Positions 7,979-17,167 are shown, numbered from the stretch's first letter. The stretch: DNA of 64,000 nt from Tenacibaculum aquimarinum (GCF_022478115.1 NZ_JAKGSC010000001.1:558001-622000), one strand, 5' to 3'. The notes: generated by a model from the sequence alone, not told the origin. Made by a program: numbers and translations.

Positions 7979-9058
7979 TTATTCTTCAGGAGTTTCTTCC
8001 TCAATAATACCCATAAGTTTGGCTCTTACTTCCCAATTTTTACGGGCCATCGATTGTAAGTCTGCAACATTATCACTTTCGTCCATAATTTCTAAACCAA
8101 GTAAAGTTTCTATTACATCTTCTTGAGAAACAAGACCGCTTACAGATCCATATTCATCTACAACCAAAGCAATATGTTCTCTTTGTTCTATTAACTTTTC
8201 GAACAAACTTGGAATAGATAAATCTCTATTGGTAACAATTATATCTCTTTTTATGCTTGTTAAAGGTTCATTACCGTTTCCTTTAATAATTGCTTCTAGC
8301 ATATTATCTTTTAAGAAATAACCTGTAATATTATCTGATTTTTCTGAAAAAACAGGGACTCTAGAAAAGCGCAAATTTGTATGTGCGTCATAAAACTCTT
8401 GTATTGTTTGTTTTTCGTTGGCAGATTTTAAGACTGTTCTTGGCGTCATAATATCTTTTGCTAGAATCTCTTTAAAGTTTAGTAAGTTTTTAATCACTTT
8501 ACTTTCCGATTCTTTAAAAACTCCTTCTTCATGTGCTATATCTGTCATAGCTGAGAAATCTTCTCTACTTAAAACACTTTCTCCATGACCACCTTTACCT
8601 CCAATAAGTTTTGTTGCCAATTGTAAAATCCATAAAATACCTGTCCATTTTAATGGAAAGATCATCATATTTAATGCTTTTGTAGTAAAGTTAGCTAATT
8701 GTTTCCAGTAGGTTGCTCCAATAGTTTTTGGTACAATTTCTGAAGCTACTAAGATTAAAATTGTCATTACAGCAGAAACTATAAAAACTCCATAACCATC
8801 ATCATTAAAAACCTTTTTTGCTTCTGCTCCAACTAATATTGCACCTACTGTATGTGCTAATGTGTTTAAAGTTAGAATTGCAATTAAAGGTTTGTCTACA
8901 TCTTTTTTTAAGGTTTCTAAATCTTCTGCAAAAGATTTTCCTTCACTTTTTGCTACATTAACAAATGTTGGTGTAACACTTAAAAGCACTGCTTCTAAAA
9001 TTGAGCATAAAAATGAAAAGAAAATAGATACGGTTCCGTAAATTAATAATAATGTCAT
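7979..9058 (-). CDS. CNNM/CorC-like transmembrane protein with CBS pair
   Basis: The 359-residue protein has an N-terminal DUF21/CNNM transmembrane region of about 180 residues (LLLIYGTVSIFFSFLCSILEA, LIAILTLNTLAHTVGAILVG, SAVMTILILVASEIVPKTIGA) followed by a CBS pair with the MTPRTVL and VDEYGSVSGLVSQEDVIE signatures. Such proteins act in Mg2+ or other divalent cation efflux and bind adenine nucleotides at the CBS domains. It ends soon after the second CBS, without the roughly 80-residue CorC_HlyC domain common in longer family members. Transcribed alone. Confidence 0.88.
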   Translation of the reverse strand: MTLLLIYGTVSIFFSFLCSILEAVLLSVTPTFVNVAKSEGKSFAEDLETLKKDVDKPLIAILTLNTLAHTVGAILVGAEAKKVFNDDGYGVFIVSAVMTILILVASEIVPKTIGATYWKQLANFTTKALNMMIFPLKWTGILWILQLATKLIGGKGGHGESVLSREDFSAMTDIAHEEGVFKESESKVIKNLLNFKEILAKDIMTPRTVLKSANEKQTIQEFYDAHTNLRFSRVPVFSEKSDNITGYFLKDNMLEAIIKGNGNEPLTSIKRDIIVTNRDLSIPSLFEKLIEQREHIALVVDEYGSVSGLVSQEDVIETLLGLEIMDESDNVADLQSMARKNWEVRAKLMGIIEEETPEE

Positions 9059-9226
9059 TCAGAATAATTTTTAGCAAAAATACATAAAAAGAAATCAGTA
9101 AATAAGACTCCGTTTTTAAGATATGAAAAAAGTTAATAAATAAGCTTAGCCCTGATTGAAACGGCATCCTTTTTTATTTTTCATAAAAAAGATATAGTGA
9201 AAAGCAGGAAATAGCTTCAAATAAAA

Positions 9227-9253
9227 AAACCTCAAACATTGCTGCTTGAGGTT
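9227..9253 (-). terminator. Terminator downstream of the first DUF3078 gene
   Basis: AAACCTCAA and TTGAGGTTT flank a short loop 31-57 bases beyond the minus-strand stop at 9284. On the minus strand the stem is followed by a T run. Confidence 0.75.
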
Positions 9254-9283
9254 TATTATTTTTAATCTTGTAATTGGATTAAC

Positions 9284-10204
9284 TTACATTGAAAAGTTAA
9301 GACCAAATAACCAGTAAGACTGTAATTTGCTGTTTACATTACCAAAAGTTGCAGATGGCGTTGTTAACAATGCATTGTTTAATGCTTCTTGTTTGTTGTC
9401 TCTTAAACCAAACTCAAACCCTAAACCAATTCCTTTCCAGAAAGTGTATCCGAAAGAGTTAATCCAAGTTACGTTAGATAAATCTCCAGACTTATAGCTT
9501 TGGAAAGCAGATAAGTTAGATTTAAAGTTTACTGGACCTAATTTTCTTGTATAATCTGCAAATATTTTTGCTCCCATTGAAGATTCAAAAGCAGCATCAT
9601 TATCAGCAAATACAAAGTTGTAGTTTAATGGGTGAACAACAACCACTAAGTTTTGAATTGGTGTCCAAGTAATACCAACACCTAAATCTAAATATCCAGG
9701 GTCGTTAAAGTTACTAATTAAAGTAGTTCTGTATTCTCCTAAAGCAGATACAGCTAATTTATCAGTTAATTTATAACCGTATAAAGAACTCACTGTAAAT
9801 ACATCGTTTGTTCCATCAAAGCTATCGCTATCTGCTGGGTCATCAGTATTGTCGTTTTTAATCCAAGATAAGTTTACATTTAAAGAGTTTCTCCAGAAAA
9901 ACTTTTCTCTATCTAAATTTGCAAAACCGTTACCAATAATACCAATATTTCCTGCAGATGTATTTGGTGTTCCTTTAGAATACCAGTTGTTAAATCCAGA
10001 AATGTTTGCTCCAAAAGTACCAAAAGCACCGTATTTCCAACCTGGAAAAGCATCTATTTGAGATTGTAAAGCATTTGCTTCTCCTTGTAATTTACCTATT
10101 TCTCCTTGTTTAGTTGAAAGTTCTTTTTTAAGTTCTTCAACTGTTTGAGCGTTTAAAGAAACACCTGTTATAGCAAAAGCTACTATTAAAATTAATTTTT
10201 TCAT
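9284..10204 (-). CDS. DUF3078 family outer-membrane-type protein with coiled-coil N terminus
   Basis: The 306-residue protein has a signal peptide (MKKLILIVAFAITGVSLNAQ), a short heptad-like coiled coil at about 21-52 (VEELKKELSTKQGEIGKLQG) and a region rich in alternating aromatic and polar residues, ending in WLFGLNFSM with a C-terminal aromatic pattern typical of outer-membrane beta-barrels. DUF3078 proteins are widespread in Bacteroidota and of unknown function. It lies next to another DUF3078 gene on the same strand, 80 bases away. The coiled coil could mediate trimerisation, as in porin-like proteins. Confidence 0.8.
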   Translation of the reverse strand: MKKLILIVAFAITGVSLNAQTVEELKKELSTKQGEIGKLQGEANALQSQIDAFPGWKYGAFGTFGANISGFNNWYSKGTPNTSAGNIGIIGNGFANLDREKFFWRNSLNVNLSWIKNDNTDDPADSDSFDGTNDVFTVSSLYGYKLTDKLAVSALGEYRTTLISNFNDPGYLDLGVGITWTPIQNLVVVVHPLNYNFVFADNDAAFESSMGAKIFADYTRKLGPVNFKSNLSAFQSYKSGDLSNVTWINSFGYTFWKGIGLGFEFGLRDNKQEALNNALLTTPSATFGNVNSKLQSYWLFGLNFSM

Positions 10205-10284
10205 TTTATTTAATTTTTATTTTTTAAAAATGTGCGCAAACTTACGCTTTTTTATTTAGACAAGTTTATTTTTTTAAAGTCACT

Positions 10285-11133
10285 TTATTTTTGAAAAAAG
10301 TAACTTAATCCTAATCCAAAAACTTCTCTAAATTGAATTCTTTTAGACGTATTGTCATCTACAATTGCATGCAAAGTCATATTCATAGAAAAATACCTGT
10401 TAACTTTAAATAGTAAATTCATTTGATAATTAACATCTATATTTTCTGGATGGTTTAAATAATCGGAATAAATTGCAACTATATTCTCCATATTAATATT
10501 TTCCATTAAATCGAACTTCATATAAGTAGAAAGGTTAAAACCTAAACTATAACTGTTGGTTTCTCCAACATCTACACCATATTTTCCAGAAAACTCTTCA
10601 GAAACAAAAGTAAAACGAGATGTAGCTGGCGCAATATTAACCCTATAATCGTCAGATTTTTTCCACAACAATCCAGGCCCAAAACTTATATATGCTGGCG
10701 AAAAGAACGTTGAAGTTGGCTTAGCTGGTGTTTCAGAATAATCATAACCACGCGTAAACTGAGTAGTTATGTTATTAAAAAAAGAGAAAAACCATAATCC
10801 TTTAGACTTAAGACCTAGTAGCGAATTGTATTCGAACTGATCGTTTGTTTTTCTAAATCCTTTATCATCTACATGACTTAAGCCATAACCTGTTATAATC
10901 TTATTATCCCAATTCCATTTTCCTTTTTTATAGTTGAAATCGTAATTGATATTAACATTTCCTGCAATAGTATTATCTCCGCCAGAAGTCCAATTTGAAA
11001 ATGCAGATTGATTGAATAAAAAAGTGAATTTCCCTTTAATATACCATTTTTGAATGCTGTCTGTAGAATGATTACCAAATACCGAAACACTAATTAAAAA
11101 GATGCATATTATTGAAAAATAAACGTTTTTCAT
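10285..11133 (-). CDS. DUF3078 family protein
   Basis: I placed the start at the ATG at 11133 (282 residues) because it opens a clean signal peptide (MKNVYFSIICIFLISVSVFG); an earlier ATG would add 18 non-hydrophobic residues. The mature part shares the DUF3078 pattern (FNQSAFSNWTSGGDNTIAGN, LGLSYFFQK at the end) and is predicted to form a beta-barrel. It starts seven bases after the DUF2480 stop, so it belongs to the sufE-DUF59-DUF2480 operon. Function unknown. Confidence 0.8.
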   Translation of the reverse strand: MKNVYFSIICIFLISVSVFGNHSTDSIQKWYIKGKFTFLFNQSAFSNWTSGGDNTIAGNVNINYDFNYKKGKWNWDNKIITGYGLSHVDDKGFRKTNDQFEYNSLLGLKSKGLWFFSFFNNITTQFTRGYDYSETPAKPTSTFFSPAYISFGPGLLWKKSDDYRVNIAPATSRFTFVSEEFSGKYGVDVGETNSYSLGFNLSTYMKFDLMENINMENIVAIYSDYLNHPENIDVNYQMNLLFKVNRYFSMNMTLHAIVDDNTSKRIQFREVFGLGLSYFFQK

Positions 11134-11140
11134 TCTCTCA

Positions 11141-11650
11141 CTATTTTTTATGTTTATATAATGGAACTGTAGAACAAGCTTCACCAAACATAATAGATTT
11201 TGCTATAGGTTGTAATTTTTCTATTAAAAAAGCAAATGCGCTTGGTGGAATTGGCTTATCGGCACAACCTTTTATAATGACAGGAGCATTAGCAAAGTCT
11301 TTAAAATCGACAAAACTTAATAACTCTTGATATAATACTGTTTCTAACAATTCTAAATTTCCAATAACAACTTTATTTGCGTGTGGCGTTAATTCTGCTG
11401 CCACTAACATAAAAGCCCAAGACGGAATAATAGCATCTACAGAACAAGTTACAGCTACAAATTTTCTCTTGTATTGAGACCAATCATGTTTTTTAACAGA
11501 TGCTCTAAAGTCTGTTTCTTTCAAAATTAATTCTTGAAACAACCAATCTTTTATGTCAAAAACAACTCTTTCTCCTTCAGGATAAATTTCCTCAAGGTCA
11601 AAGGTTTTTAGTTTACTATTTGCAACTCTATTTATTATTTCTTCTGCCAT
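11141..11650 (-). CDS. DUF2480 family protein
   Basis: The 169-residue cytoplasmic protein matches DUF2480 proteins, which are conserved in Bacteroidota and sit next to Fe-S assembly genes. It has cysteines in AVTCSVDAIIPSWAFM, IKGCADKPIPPSAF and FGEACSTVP, spaced so as to allow metal binding, but no known catalytic motif. Its place between a MIP18-family gene and a DUF3078 gene suggests a link to Fe-S metabolism. Function not established. Confidence 0.8.
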   Translation of the reverse strand: MAEEIINRVANSKLKTFDLEEIYPEGERVVFDIKDWLFQELILKETDFRASVKKHDWSQYKRKFVAVTCSVDAIIPSWAFMLVAAELTPHANKVVIGNLELLETVLYQELLSFVDFKDFANAPVIIKGCADKPIPPSAFAFLIEKLQPIAKSIMFGEACSTVPLYKHKK

Positions 11651-11672
11651 TTATTTCTATTTAGTTTCAAAG

Positions 11673-11702
11673 TAGAGATTTCTCCTATCGTCGAAATGAC
11701 AT
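11673..11702. repeat. Half-site of a dispersed palindromic repeat
   Basis: The stretch containing AGAGATTTCTCC and GTCGAAATGACA resembles one arm of short palindromic repeats common between genes in Flavobacteriia, usually seen as GTCATTTCGA...GAGAAATCT. Only one arm is visible here. Confidence 0.5.
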
Positions 11703-11731
11703 TCGTTATTTTTTAGTTTTGAATACTCAAT

Positions 11732-12052
11732 TTAAAGCATTCCTAACTCAAGCTTTGCTTCTTCGCTCATCATTTCTTGCGTCCAAGTAGGATCAAAAGT
11801 AATTTCTACTTCACAAGAATTAATTTCTTTTAACGATTTTACTTTCTCTTCAATATCAACTGGTAAACTTTCAGCTACAGGACAATTTGGAGACGTAAGT
11901 GTCATTAATATTTTTGCGTCGTTTTCTTCAGAAACAAAAACATCGTAGATTAAACCTAATTCGTAAATATCAACTGGTATTTCTGGATCGTAAATAGTTT
12001 TTAAAACATTTACAATTTTATCGCCTATTTCTTCTAATTCTTTGTCTGTCAT
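11732..12052 (-). CDS. MIP18/DUF59 family Fe-S assembly protein (SufT-like)
   Basis: The 106-residue protein is a single DUF59 domain with the conserved segments YDPEIPVDIYELGLIYDV and TSPNCPVAESLP, whose cysteine is the hallmark residue of the family. These proteins help mature or deliver Fe-S clusters. I placed the start at 12052 (MTDKELEEIG); an upstream ATG would overlap the sufE end. It follows sufE by seven bases, supporting a joint role in the SUF pathway. Confidence 0.88.
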   Translation of the reverse strand: MTDKELEEIGDKIVNVLKTIYDPEIPVDIYELGLIYDVFVSEENDAKILMTLTSPNCPVAESLPVDIEEKVKSLKEINSCEVEITFDPTWTQEMMSEEAKLELGML

Positions 12053-12059
12053 CTTTATG

Positions 12060-12485
12060 TTATTTTGTAAGCTTAGTTTGCTGCGCAATTGCATACATTT
12101 TTATTTGTTTAATCATAGAAACCAAACCATTTGCACGTGTTGGGCTTAAATGTTCTTTTAAACCAATTTCATCAATAAAACTGGTTTCTGCAGCTAAAAT
12201 TGCTTGTGGAGTTTGGTTTGAATATACACGTAACAATAACGCTACAATTCCTTTGGTTAAAATTGCATCACTATCTGCTGTAAATGTTAAAGTCTCTTCA
12301 TTTAAATCTGAATGCAACCAAACTTTTGACTGACAGCCTTTTATTAAATTTTCGTCAACTTTATAAGCTGCGTCAATTAATGGTAATGTTTTTCCTAAAT
12401 CTATTATATATTGATAACGTTCCATCCAATCATCAAACATGTCAAACTCATCAATAATTTCTTCTTGTATTTCTTTGATAGTCAT
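12060..12485 (-). CDS. sufE: Cysteine desulfuration protein SufE
   Basis: The 141-residue protein has the SufE fold and the active-site Cys51 in LIKGCQSKVWL, which accepts persulfide sulfur from the cysteine desulfurase SufS. The ending segment GLKEHLSPTRANGL is also typical of the family. It heads a minus-strand operon with the DUF59, DUF2480 and DUF3078 genes. sufBCDS are not in the window, so the SUF system is split or lies elsewhere. Confidence 0.93.
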   Translation of the reverse strand: MTIKEIQEEIIDEFDMFDDWMERYQYIIDLGKTLPLIDAAYKVDENLIKGCQSKVWLHSDLNEETLTFTADSDAILTKGIVALLLRVYSNQTPQAILAAETSFIDEIGLKEHLSPTRANGLVSMIKQIKMYAIAQQTKLTK

Positions 12486-12495
12486 TTTTTAAAAC

Positions 12496-12503
12496 TATTT
12501 TTG
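12496..12503 (+). promoter_or_regulatory. Candidate -7 element upstream of the PfkB gene
   Basis: TATTTTTG fits TAnnTTTG and lies 58 bases before the ATG at 12561, in the gap between the divergent sufE and PfkB genes. Confidence 0.3.
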
Positions 12504-12560
12504 CACTTTACAAATTGTTTTGTACAATTACCGTGCAAAATTACTGATAAAAAATAAGAA

Positions 12561-13487
12561 ATGAGTAAATTATTAGCAGTTGGTACTGTTGCGTTTGACG
12601 CTATTGAAACACCTTTTGGAAAAACAGATAAAATTTTAGGAGGTTCTGGAACCTATGTTGGTTTAGCAGCTTCTCAATTTGGAGTAGAAACAGGTGTTGT
12701 TTCTGTTGTTGGTGGAGACTTTCCACAATCGTATTTAGATATGATGAACAACAAAGGAATTAATACAGAAGGAATAGAAGTTATTAAAGAAGGAAAAACA
12801 TTCTTTTGGAGTGGTAAATATCATAATGATATGAACTCTCGCGATACTTTAATTACCGAATTAAATGTTTTAGAACATTTTTCTCCGGTAGTTCCTGAAG
12901 TTTTTAAAAATTCTGACATTGTAATGTTAGGAAATTTACACCCTTTAACACAAGCTTCTGTTTTAGACCAAATGAATGAAAGACCAAAATTAGTAGTATT
13001 AGATACTATGAATTTTTGGATGGATATTGCTTTAGCAGATTTACATACCGTTTTAAAACGTGTAGATGTTATTACAATTAATGATGAAGAGGCACGTCAA
13101 TTAAGTGGAGAATATTCTTTAGTAAATGCTGCTAAGAAAATTCACTCAATGGGTCCAAAATATGTAGTAATTAAAAAAGGAGAACACGGAGCTTTGTTAT
13201 TTAACGAAGGAAAAATGTTTTTTGCACCTGCATTACCTTTAGCTGAAGTTTTTGATCCAACTGGAGCAGGAGATACTTTTGCTGGTGGTTTTTGCGGTTA
13301 TTTAGCAAAAACAGAAGATGTTTCTTTTGAAAACATGAAAAACGCCATTATTTACGGTTCTAACTTAGCTTCCTTTTGTGTAGAAAAGTTTGGAACACAT
13401 CGAATGGAAGAACTAACCAAAGACGAAGTTCAAAATCGTTTGCAAGCGTTTAAAGAATTAACACAATTTGATATAGAATTATCATAA
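12561..13487 (+). CDS. PfkB family carbohydrate/nucleoside kinase
   Basis: The 308-residue protein has the PfkB C-terminal signature DPTGAGDTFAGGF around residues 233-245, with the catalytic aspartate, and the N-terminal glycine motif LGGSGTYVGLAASQFG. The family phosphorylates sugars or nucleosides (ribokinase, adenosine kinase, fructokinase). The substrate cannot be read from sequence. It lies just upstream of a PurF-like amidotransferase, so a ribose or nucleoside substrate feeding purine metabolism is plausible, but a terminator separates the two genes. Confidence 0.9.
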   Translation: MSKLLAVGTVAFDAIETPFGKTDKILGGSGTYVGLAASQFGVETGVVSVVGGDFPQSYLDMMNNKGINTEGIEVIKEGKTFFWSGKYHNDMNSRDTLITELNVLEHFSPVVPEVFKNSDIVMLGNLHPLTQASVLDQMNERPKLVVLDTMNFWMDIALADLHTVLKRVDVITINDEEARQLSGEYSLVNAAKKIHSMGPKYVVIKKGEHGALLFNEGKMFFAPALPLAEVFDPTGAGDTFAGGFCGYLAKTEDVSFENMKNAIIYGSNLASFCVEKFGTHRMEELTKDEVQNRLQAFKELTQFDIELS

Positions 13488-13490
13488 ATT

Positions 13491-13521
13491 AAAATCCGCG
13501 TCTAAACACGCGGATTTTTTT
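13491..13521 (+). terminator. Terminator after the PfkB kinase gene
   Basis: AAAATCCGCGT at 13491-13501 pairs with ACGCGGATTTT at 13508-13518, followed by T residues. Confidence 0.88.
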
Positions 13522-13551
13522 ATACAACAACACAACAAAAACAACACAATA

Positions 13552-15450
13552 ATGAGTGACGCCATTAAACACGAATGCGGTATTGCATTAGTTAGATTAA
13601 AAAAACCATTACAGTTTTACAAAGACAAATACGGTTCTGCTTTCTACGGAATTAATAAAATGTATTTGTTAATGGAAAAACAGCACAACCGTGGCCAAGA
13701 CGGAGCTGGTTTTGCAAGTGTAAAGTTTAATGTAGAACCTGGAACTCGTTACATTAGTAGAGTTCGTTCTAATAAAACACAACCTATACAAGATATTTTT
13801 GCTCAAATTAACGATCGTTTAAACGGTGTTTTAGAGCAAAATCCAGATAAAAAAGACAATGTTGCTTGGCAAGAAGAAAACATGCCATACATTGGTAACC
13901 TATTCTTAGGACACGTTCGTTATGGTACCTTCGGAAAAAACTCTATAGAAAGTGTACATCCTTTTTTACGTCAAAGTAACTGGAAACACAAGAACTTAAT
14001 TGTTGCTGGTAATTTTAACATGACCAATTCTAATCAATTATTAGAAGAATTGGTTGAACTAGGACAACACCCTAAAGAATTTACAGACACAGTTACTGTA
14101 ATGGAAAAAATAGGGCATTTCTTAGAAGATGAAGTTTCTGAGTTATATTTAAAAGCAAAGGAAAAAGGCTTCAGTAAAAAAGATGCTTCACCTTTTATTG
14201 AAGAAAATTTAGATTTACAAAACGTACTAAAACGTTCTTCTAGAAACTGGGATGGTGGTTATGCAATGGCAGGTTTAGTTGGTCATGGAGACGCTTTTGT
14301 TTTACGTGATCCAAACGGAATTAGACCAACGTATTTTTATGAAGATGAAGAAGTTGTTGTTGTTGCATCAGAAAGACCAGTTATACAAACAGTTTTTAAC
14401 GTTGAGATTGATAAAGTTCAAGAATTAGAGCGTGGACATGCGTTAATAATTAAGAAGAGTGGAGAAACTTCTATTAAGGAAGTATTGGAACCAAGAGAGA
14501 AAAAATCTTGTTCTTTTGAGCGTATTTATTTTTCTAGAGGTAGTGACGCTTCTATATATGAAGAAAGAAAAAATTTAGGAAAATATGTATTTCCACAGAT
14601 TCTAAAATCTATTGATAGCGATATAGAAAATAGTGTGTTTACCTATATTCCTAACACAGCAGAAACCTCTTTTTATGGAATGATGGAAGCTGCAGAAGAT
14701 GTTTTAAATCAGCAAAAAACGGCAGCAATTTTAGCTGGAAATGGTAAATTAACAAAAGAACAGGTTGTAGATATTTTATCTAAAAGACCTCGTTTTGAAA
14801 AAATTGCCATTAAAGATGCTAAATTAAGAACCTTTATTGCTGACGATAACTCTAGAGACGATCTTGTTGAACATGTTTATGATATTACGTACGGTGTTGT
14901 AAAACCTACCGATAATTTAGTAATAATTGATGATAGCATTGTACGTGGAACAACATTAAAAAAGAGTATTATTAGAATTTTAGACAGATTAAAACCTAAG
15001 AAAATAGTAGTTGTTTCTTCTGCTCCACAAATTAGATACCCAGATTGTTACGGGATTGATATGGCAAGAATTGGTGATTTTATTGCTTTTAAAGCAGCTT
15101 TAGAATTGTTAAAAGACACCAATCAATACACTATTGTTGACGAAGTTTATAAAAAAGCAATTGCACAAAGAGATAAACAAGATAGCGAAATTGTAAATTT
15201 TGTAAAAGAAGTTTATGCGCCGTTTACTAGAGAGCAAATTTCTGCTAAGACTGCACAAATGTTAAAAACGGAAGATATAAATGCTGACGTTGAAGTTATT
15301 TATCAATCGGTTGATAATTTACATGTAGCTTGTCCGGATAATTTAGGAGATTGGTATTTTACTGGAAATTATCCAACTGATGGTGGAAATAGAGTAGTAA
15401 ACGAAGCGTTTATTAACTTCTACGAAGGAAATAATAAAAGAGCGTATTAA
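13552..15450 (+). CDS. Amidophosphoribosyltransferase-like protein (PurF family, long form)
   Basis: The 632-residue protein joins a class II glutamine amidotransferase domain (Cys9 in HECGIALV, then QHNRGQDGAGF, GHVRYGTFG, RDPNGIRPTYFY) to a phosphoribosyltransferase domain with the PRPP loop VIIDDSIVRGTTLKKS. This is the architecture of PurF, which makes phosphoribosylamine from PRPP and glutamine. It is longer than typical PurF (about 470-500) and Cys9 would need removal of eight residues to become the N-terminal nucleophile. No other pur genes are adjacent, so it may be a second, divergent enzyme. Confidence 0.85.
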   Translation: MSDAIKHECGIALVRLKKPLQFYKDKYGSAFYGINKMYLLMEKQHNRGQDGAGFASVKFNVEPGTRYISRVRSNKTQPIQDIFAQINDRLNGVLEQNPDKKDNVAWQEENMPYIGNLFLGHVRYGTFGKNSIESVHPFLRQSNWKHKNLIVAGNFNMTNSNQLLEELVELGQHPKEFTDTVTVMEKIGHFLEDEVSELYLKAKEKGFSKKDASPFIEENLDLQNVLKRSSRNWDGGYAMAGLVGHGDAFVLRDPNGIRPTYFYEDEEVVVVASERPVIQTVFNVEIDKVQELERGHALIIKKSGETSIKEVLEPREKKSCSFERIYFSRGSDASIYEERKNLGKYVFPQILKSIDSDIENSVFTYIPNTAETSFYGMMEAAEDVLNQQKTAAILAGNGKLTKEQVVDILSKRPRFEKIAIKDAKLRTFIADDNSRDDLVEHVYDITYGVVKPTDNLVIIDDSIVRGTTLKKSIIRILDRLKPKKIVVVSSAPQIRYPDCYGIDMARIGDFIAFKAALELLKDTNQYTIVDEVYKKAIAQRDKQDSEIVNFVKEVYAPFTREQISAKTAQMLKTEDINADVEVIYQSVDNLHVACPDNLGDWYFTGNYPTDGGNRVVNEAFINFYEGNNKRAY

Positions 15451-15474
15451 TAAGTAAATCTCTTCTTGTAAAAT

Positions 15475-15507
15475 AAAAAATCCAGCTAAATAGCTGGATT
15501 TTTTATT
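15475..15507. terminator. Bidirectional terminator after the PurF-like gene
   Basis: AATCCAGCT at 15479-15487 pairs with AGCTGGATT at 15492-15500; A and T runs on both sides allow use by the convergent gene at 15522 as well. Confidence 0.87.
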
Positions 15508-15521
15508 TTTAATATTATAAT

Positions 15522-16022
15522 TTACATTCCAAACTTACAAACAATTCCGCCCATAATAGCTAGAGTTACAATCCAATATCCTGCATTAATAGCAACATAT
15601 TTTACAGATTTTCTTTCAAACATAGCAATAATTGCTAAAATTGGTAATACTAAAAATACTCCTGTAAGTGCTCCGTGTAAAACTCCATGCTTAAAGGTTC
15701 TGAAACGATCGCCATAATTAGCTACAAATTCTTGAAAATAAGTGTAAGCAGTTCCAGTGTTCTCTGTAAAACCTGGCTCTCCAGCTAAAGTTGAATAAAC
15801 ACCCATTTGGTGTATTGTTGCTGGTAAAAGAAAGAATGCTAGAATAAAACTAAAAACAAGGCATAAAATAAATGTTAATGTCATGTTTTTACCTTCCATA
15901 GATTCTTTTGTAAAACCCATTTCTTTCATCCAAGCATTTCCAAATAAAGGTCCGTACCATAAGAAACCCATTACTAAAGGCACCAAAGCTGCCAATGCTA
16001 AGTATAAAAAATTTAATTGCAT
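15522..16022 (-). CDS. DUF1761 family membrane protein
   Basis: The 166-residue protein has four predicted hydrophobic segments (LYLALAALVPLVMGFLWYGPL, LTFILCLVFSFILAFFLL, LHGALTGVFLVLPILAIIAMF, YVAINAGYWIVTLAIMGGIV). The motif WYGPLFGNAWMKEMG near the N terminus is characteristic of DUF1761. It is an inner-membrane protein of unknown function, transcribed alone and flanked by terminators on both sides. Confidence 0.8.
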   Translation of the reverse strand: MQLNFLYLALAALVPLVMGFLWYGPLFGNAWMKEMGFTKESMEGKNMTLTFILCLVFSFILAFFLLPATIHQMGVYSTLAGEPGFTENTGTAYTYFQEFVANYGDRFRTFKHGVLHGALTGVFLVLPILAIIAMFERKSVKYVAINAGYWIVTLAIMGGIVCKFGM

Positions 16023-16085
16023 AATATAAAGTTTTAGTTAATACTCAAATATACATAAACCATTATAAATCAATATAATTAATAA

Positions 16086-16112
16086 AAAAAGCCAGCAAAA
16101 TGCTGGCTTTTT
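16086..16112 (-). terminator. Terminator of the DUF4837 gene
   Basis: AAAAAGCCAGCA and TGCTGGCTTTTT form a perfect stem around a short loop, 21 bases past the stop at 16133. Confidence 0.87.
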
Positions 16113-16132
16113 AAAAATATAAATTTGTCTAA

Positions 16133-17119
16133 TTATTTTATCTTTAATGATTTTCCAATAGCTTCTAACTCAAAAATAAAATCGCGCTTATTTACTGAAG
16201 GCGCATAGGTAAACCCTTCAAAAACAATTAATCTGTTGTTCTTTTTGTCTACAATTGTATAGTTGATAAATGGACCAGCCATGAAATCGTTTTTAACCTC
16301 CCATTTTCCACGAGTTTCGTAAGCTTTTTTACCATCAATTTCTGCATCAAAAGTAAATGGAGCATAAGCTTGTTCGGTTATCATATACATGCCTTCATCG
16401 CTTCCTGGAATATATTTTTCACCAATTGAATCTCTCATTTTAGTAACATTTTCTGCAACTGTAGCTTCATCTTCTAAAGGTAAAGAATAAATTAAAATAT
16501 TATTACTTCCATCTCCACGAGCAATACCGCTTTTTAAATGCTGACGTAACCATAAAAATTCTCCTGTATCATCAACCGTTTTAAATATTTTTGGAATTGT
16601 TAATGACAAACCTAAATTTTTAGTGGTTTTATATTTTGAATCGTCAAGCTTATTCTTTGCAAAATGACGTTGCATTTTTTTAATGTCTAATGCTTGAAAT
16701 GTTTTAATAATTTCTTTACCCTTTTGTTGAATTACATTTATAAAACCAGCTTCATCTTTAGCTGTTATAAACATAACAACTTGTGGTTTTGAGTATTTAT
16801 TTTCTGTAATAGAGAAGCTTTCTTTAGCTCCTTTTTCTAAAACTAAGATAGACTTGCTGTTTCTCATAAAACTTGCAAAACCTGTTGGATCTACTTGTGT
16901 TACAGATAATATTGTTTCTGGTTGCGGCAAACCAACTTGGTGCTCTCCAAACACAGTTCTTAATTCATCTCCAACTTTACCTTCCCAATCGTTACCTTTT
17001 ATTACTACTAAAATTTCATTAATAGTTCCTGTTGCTGTTGGTAAAATAATATCTTCTTTTGATTGCTCACAAGATGAAAATGCAAAAATAACTGCAAATA
17101 ATAATATTAATTTTTTCAT
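16133..17119 (-). CDS. DUF4837 family lipoprotein
   Basis: The 328-residue protein starts with a lipoprotein signal peptide (lipobox ending at Cys17, FAFSSC). The rest is soluble with no membrane segment. It matches the Bacteroidota DUF4837 lipoproteins of unknown function. It lies 48 bases downstream of the transglycosylase gene on the same strand, in a group devoted to the cell envelope, which weakly suggests an envelope role. Confidence 0.82.
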   Translation of the reverse strand: MKKLILLFAVIFAFSSCEQSKEDIILPTATGTINEILVVIKGNDWEGKVGDELRTVFGEHQVGLPQPETILSVTQVDPTGFASFMRNSKSILVLEKGAKESFSITENKYSKPQVVMFITAKDEAGFINVIQQKGKEIIKTFQALDIKKMQRHFAKNKLDDSKYKTTKNLGLSLTIPKIFKTVDDTGEFLWLRQHLKSGIARGDGSNNILIYSLPLEDEATVAENVTKMRDSIGEKYIPGSDEGMYMITEQAYAPFTFDAEIDGKKAYETRGKWEVKNDFMAGPFINYTIVDKKNNRLIVFEGFTYAPSVNKRDFIFELEAIGKSLKIK

Positions 17120-17167
17120 GATAGTTTTTCGTTTAGTTTGATGGTTAGAATCAAAAACTGTTCCGTT

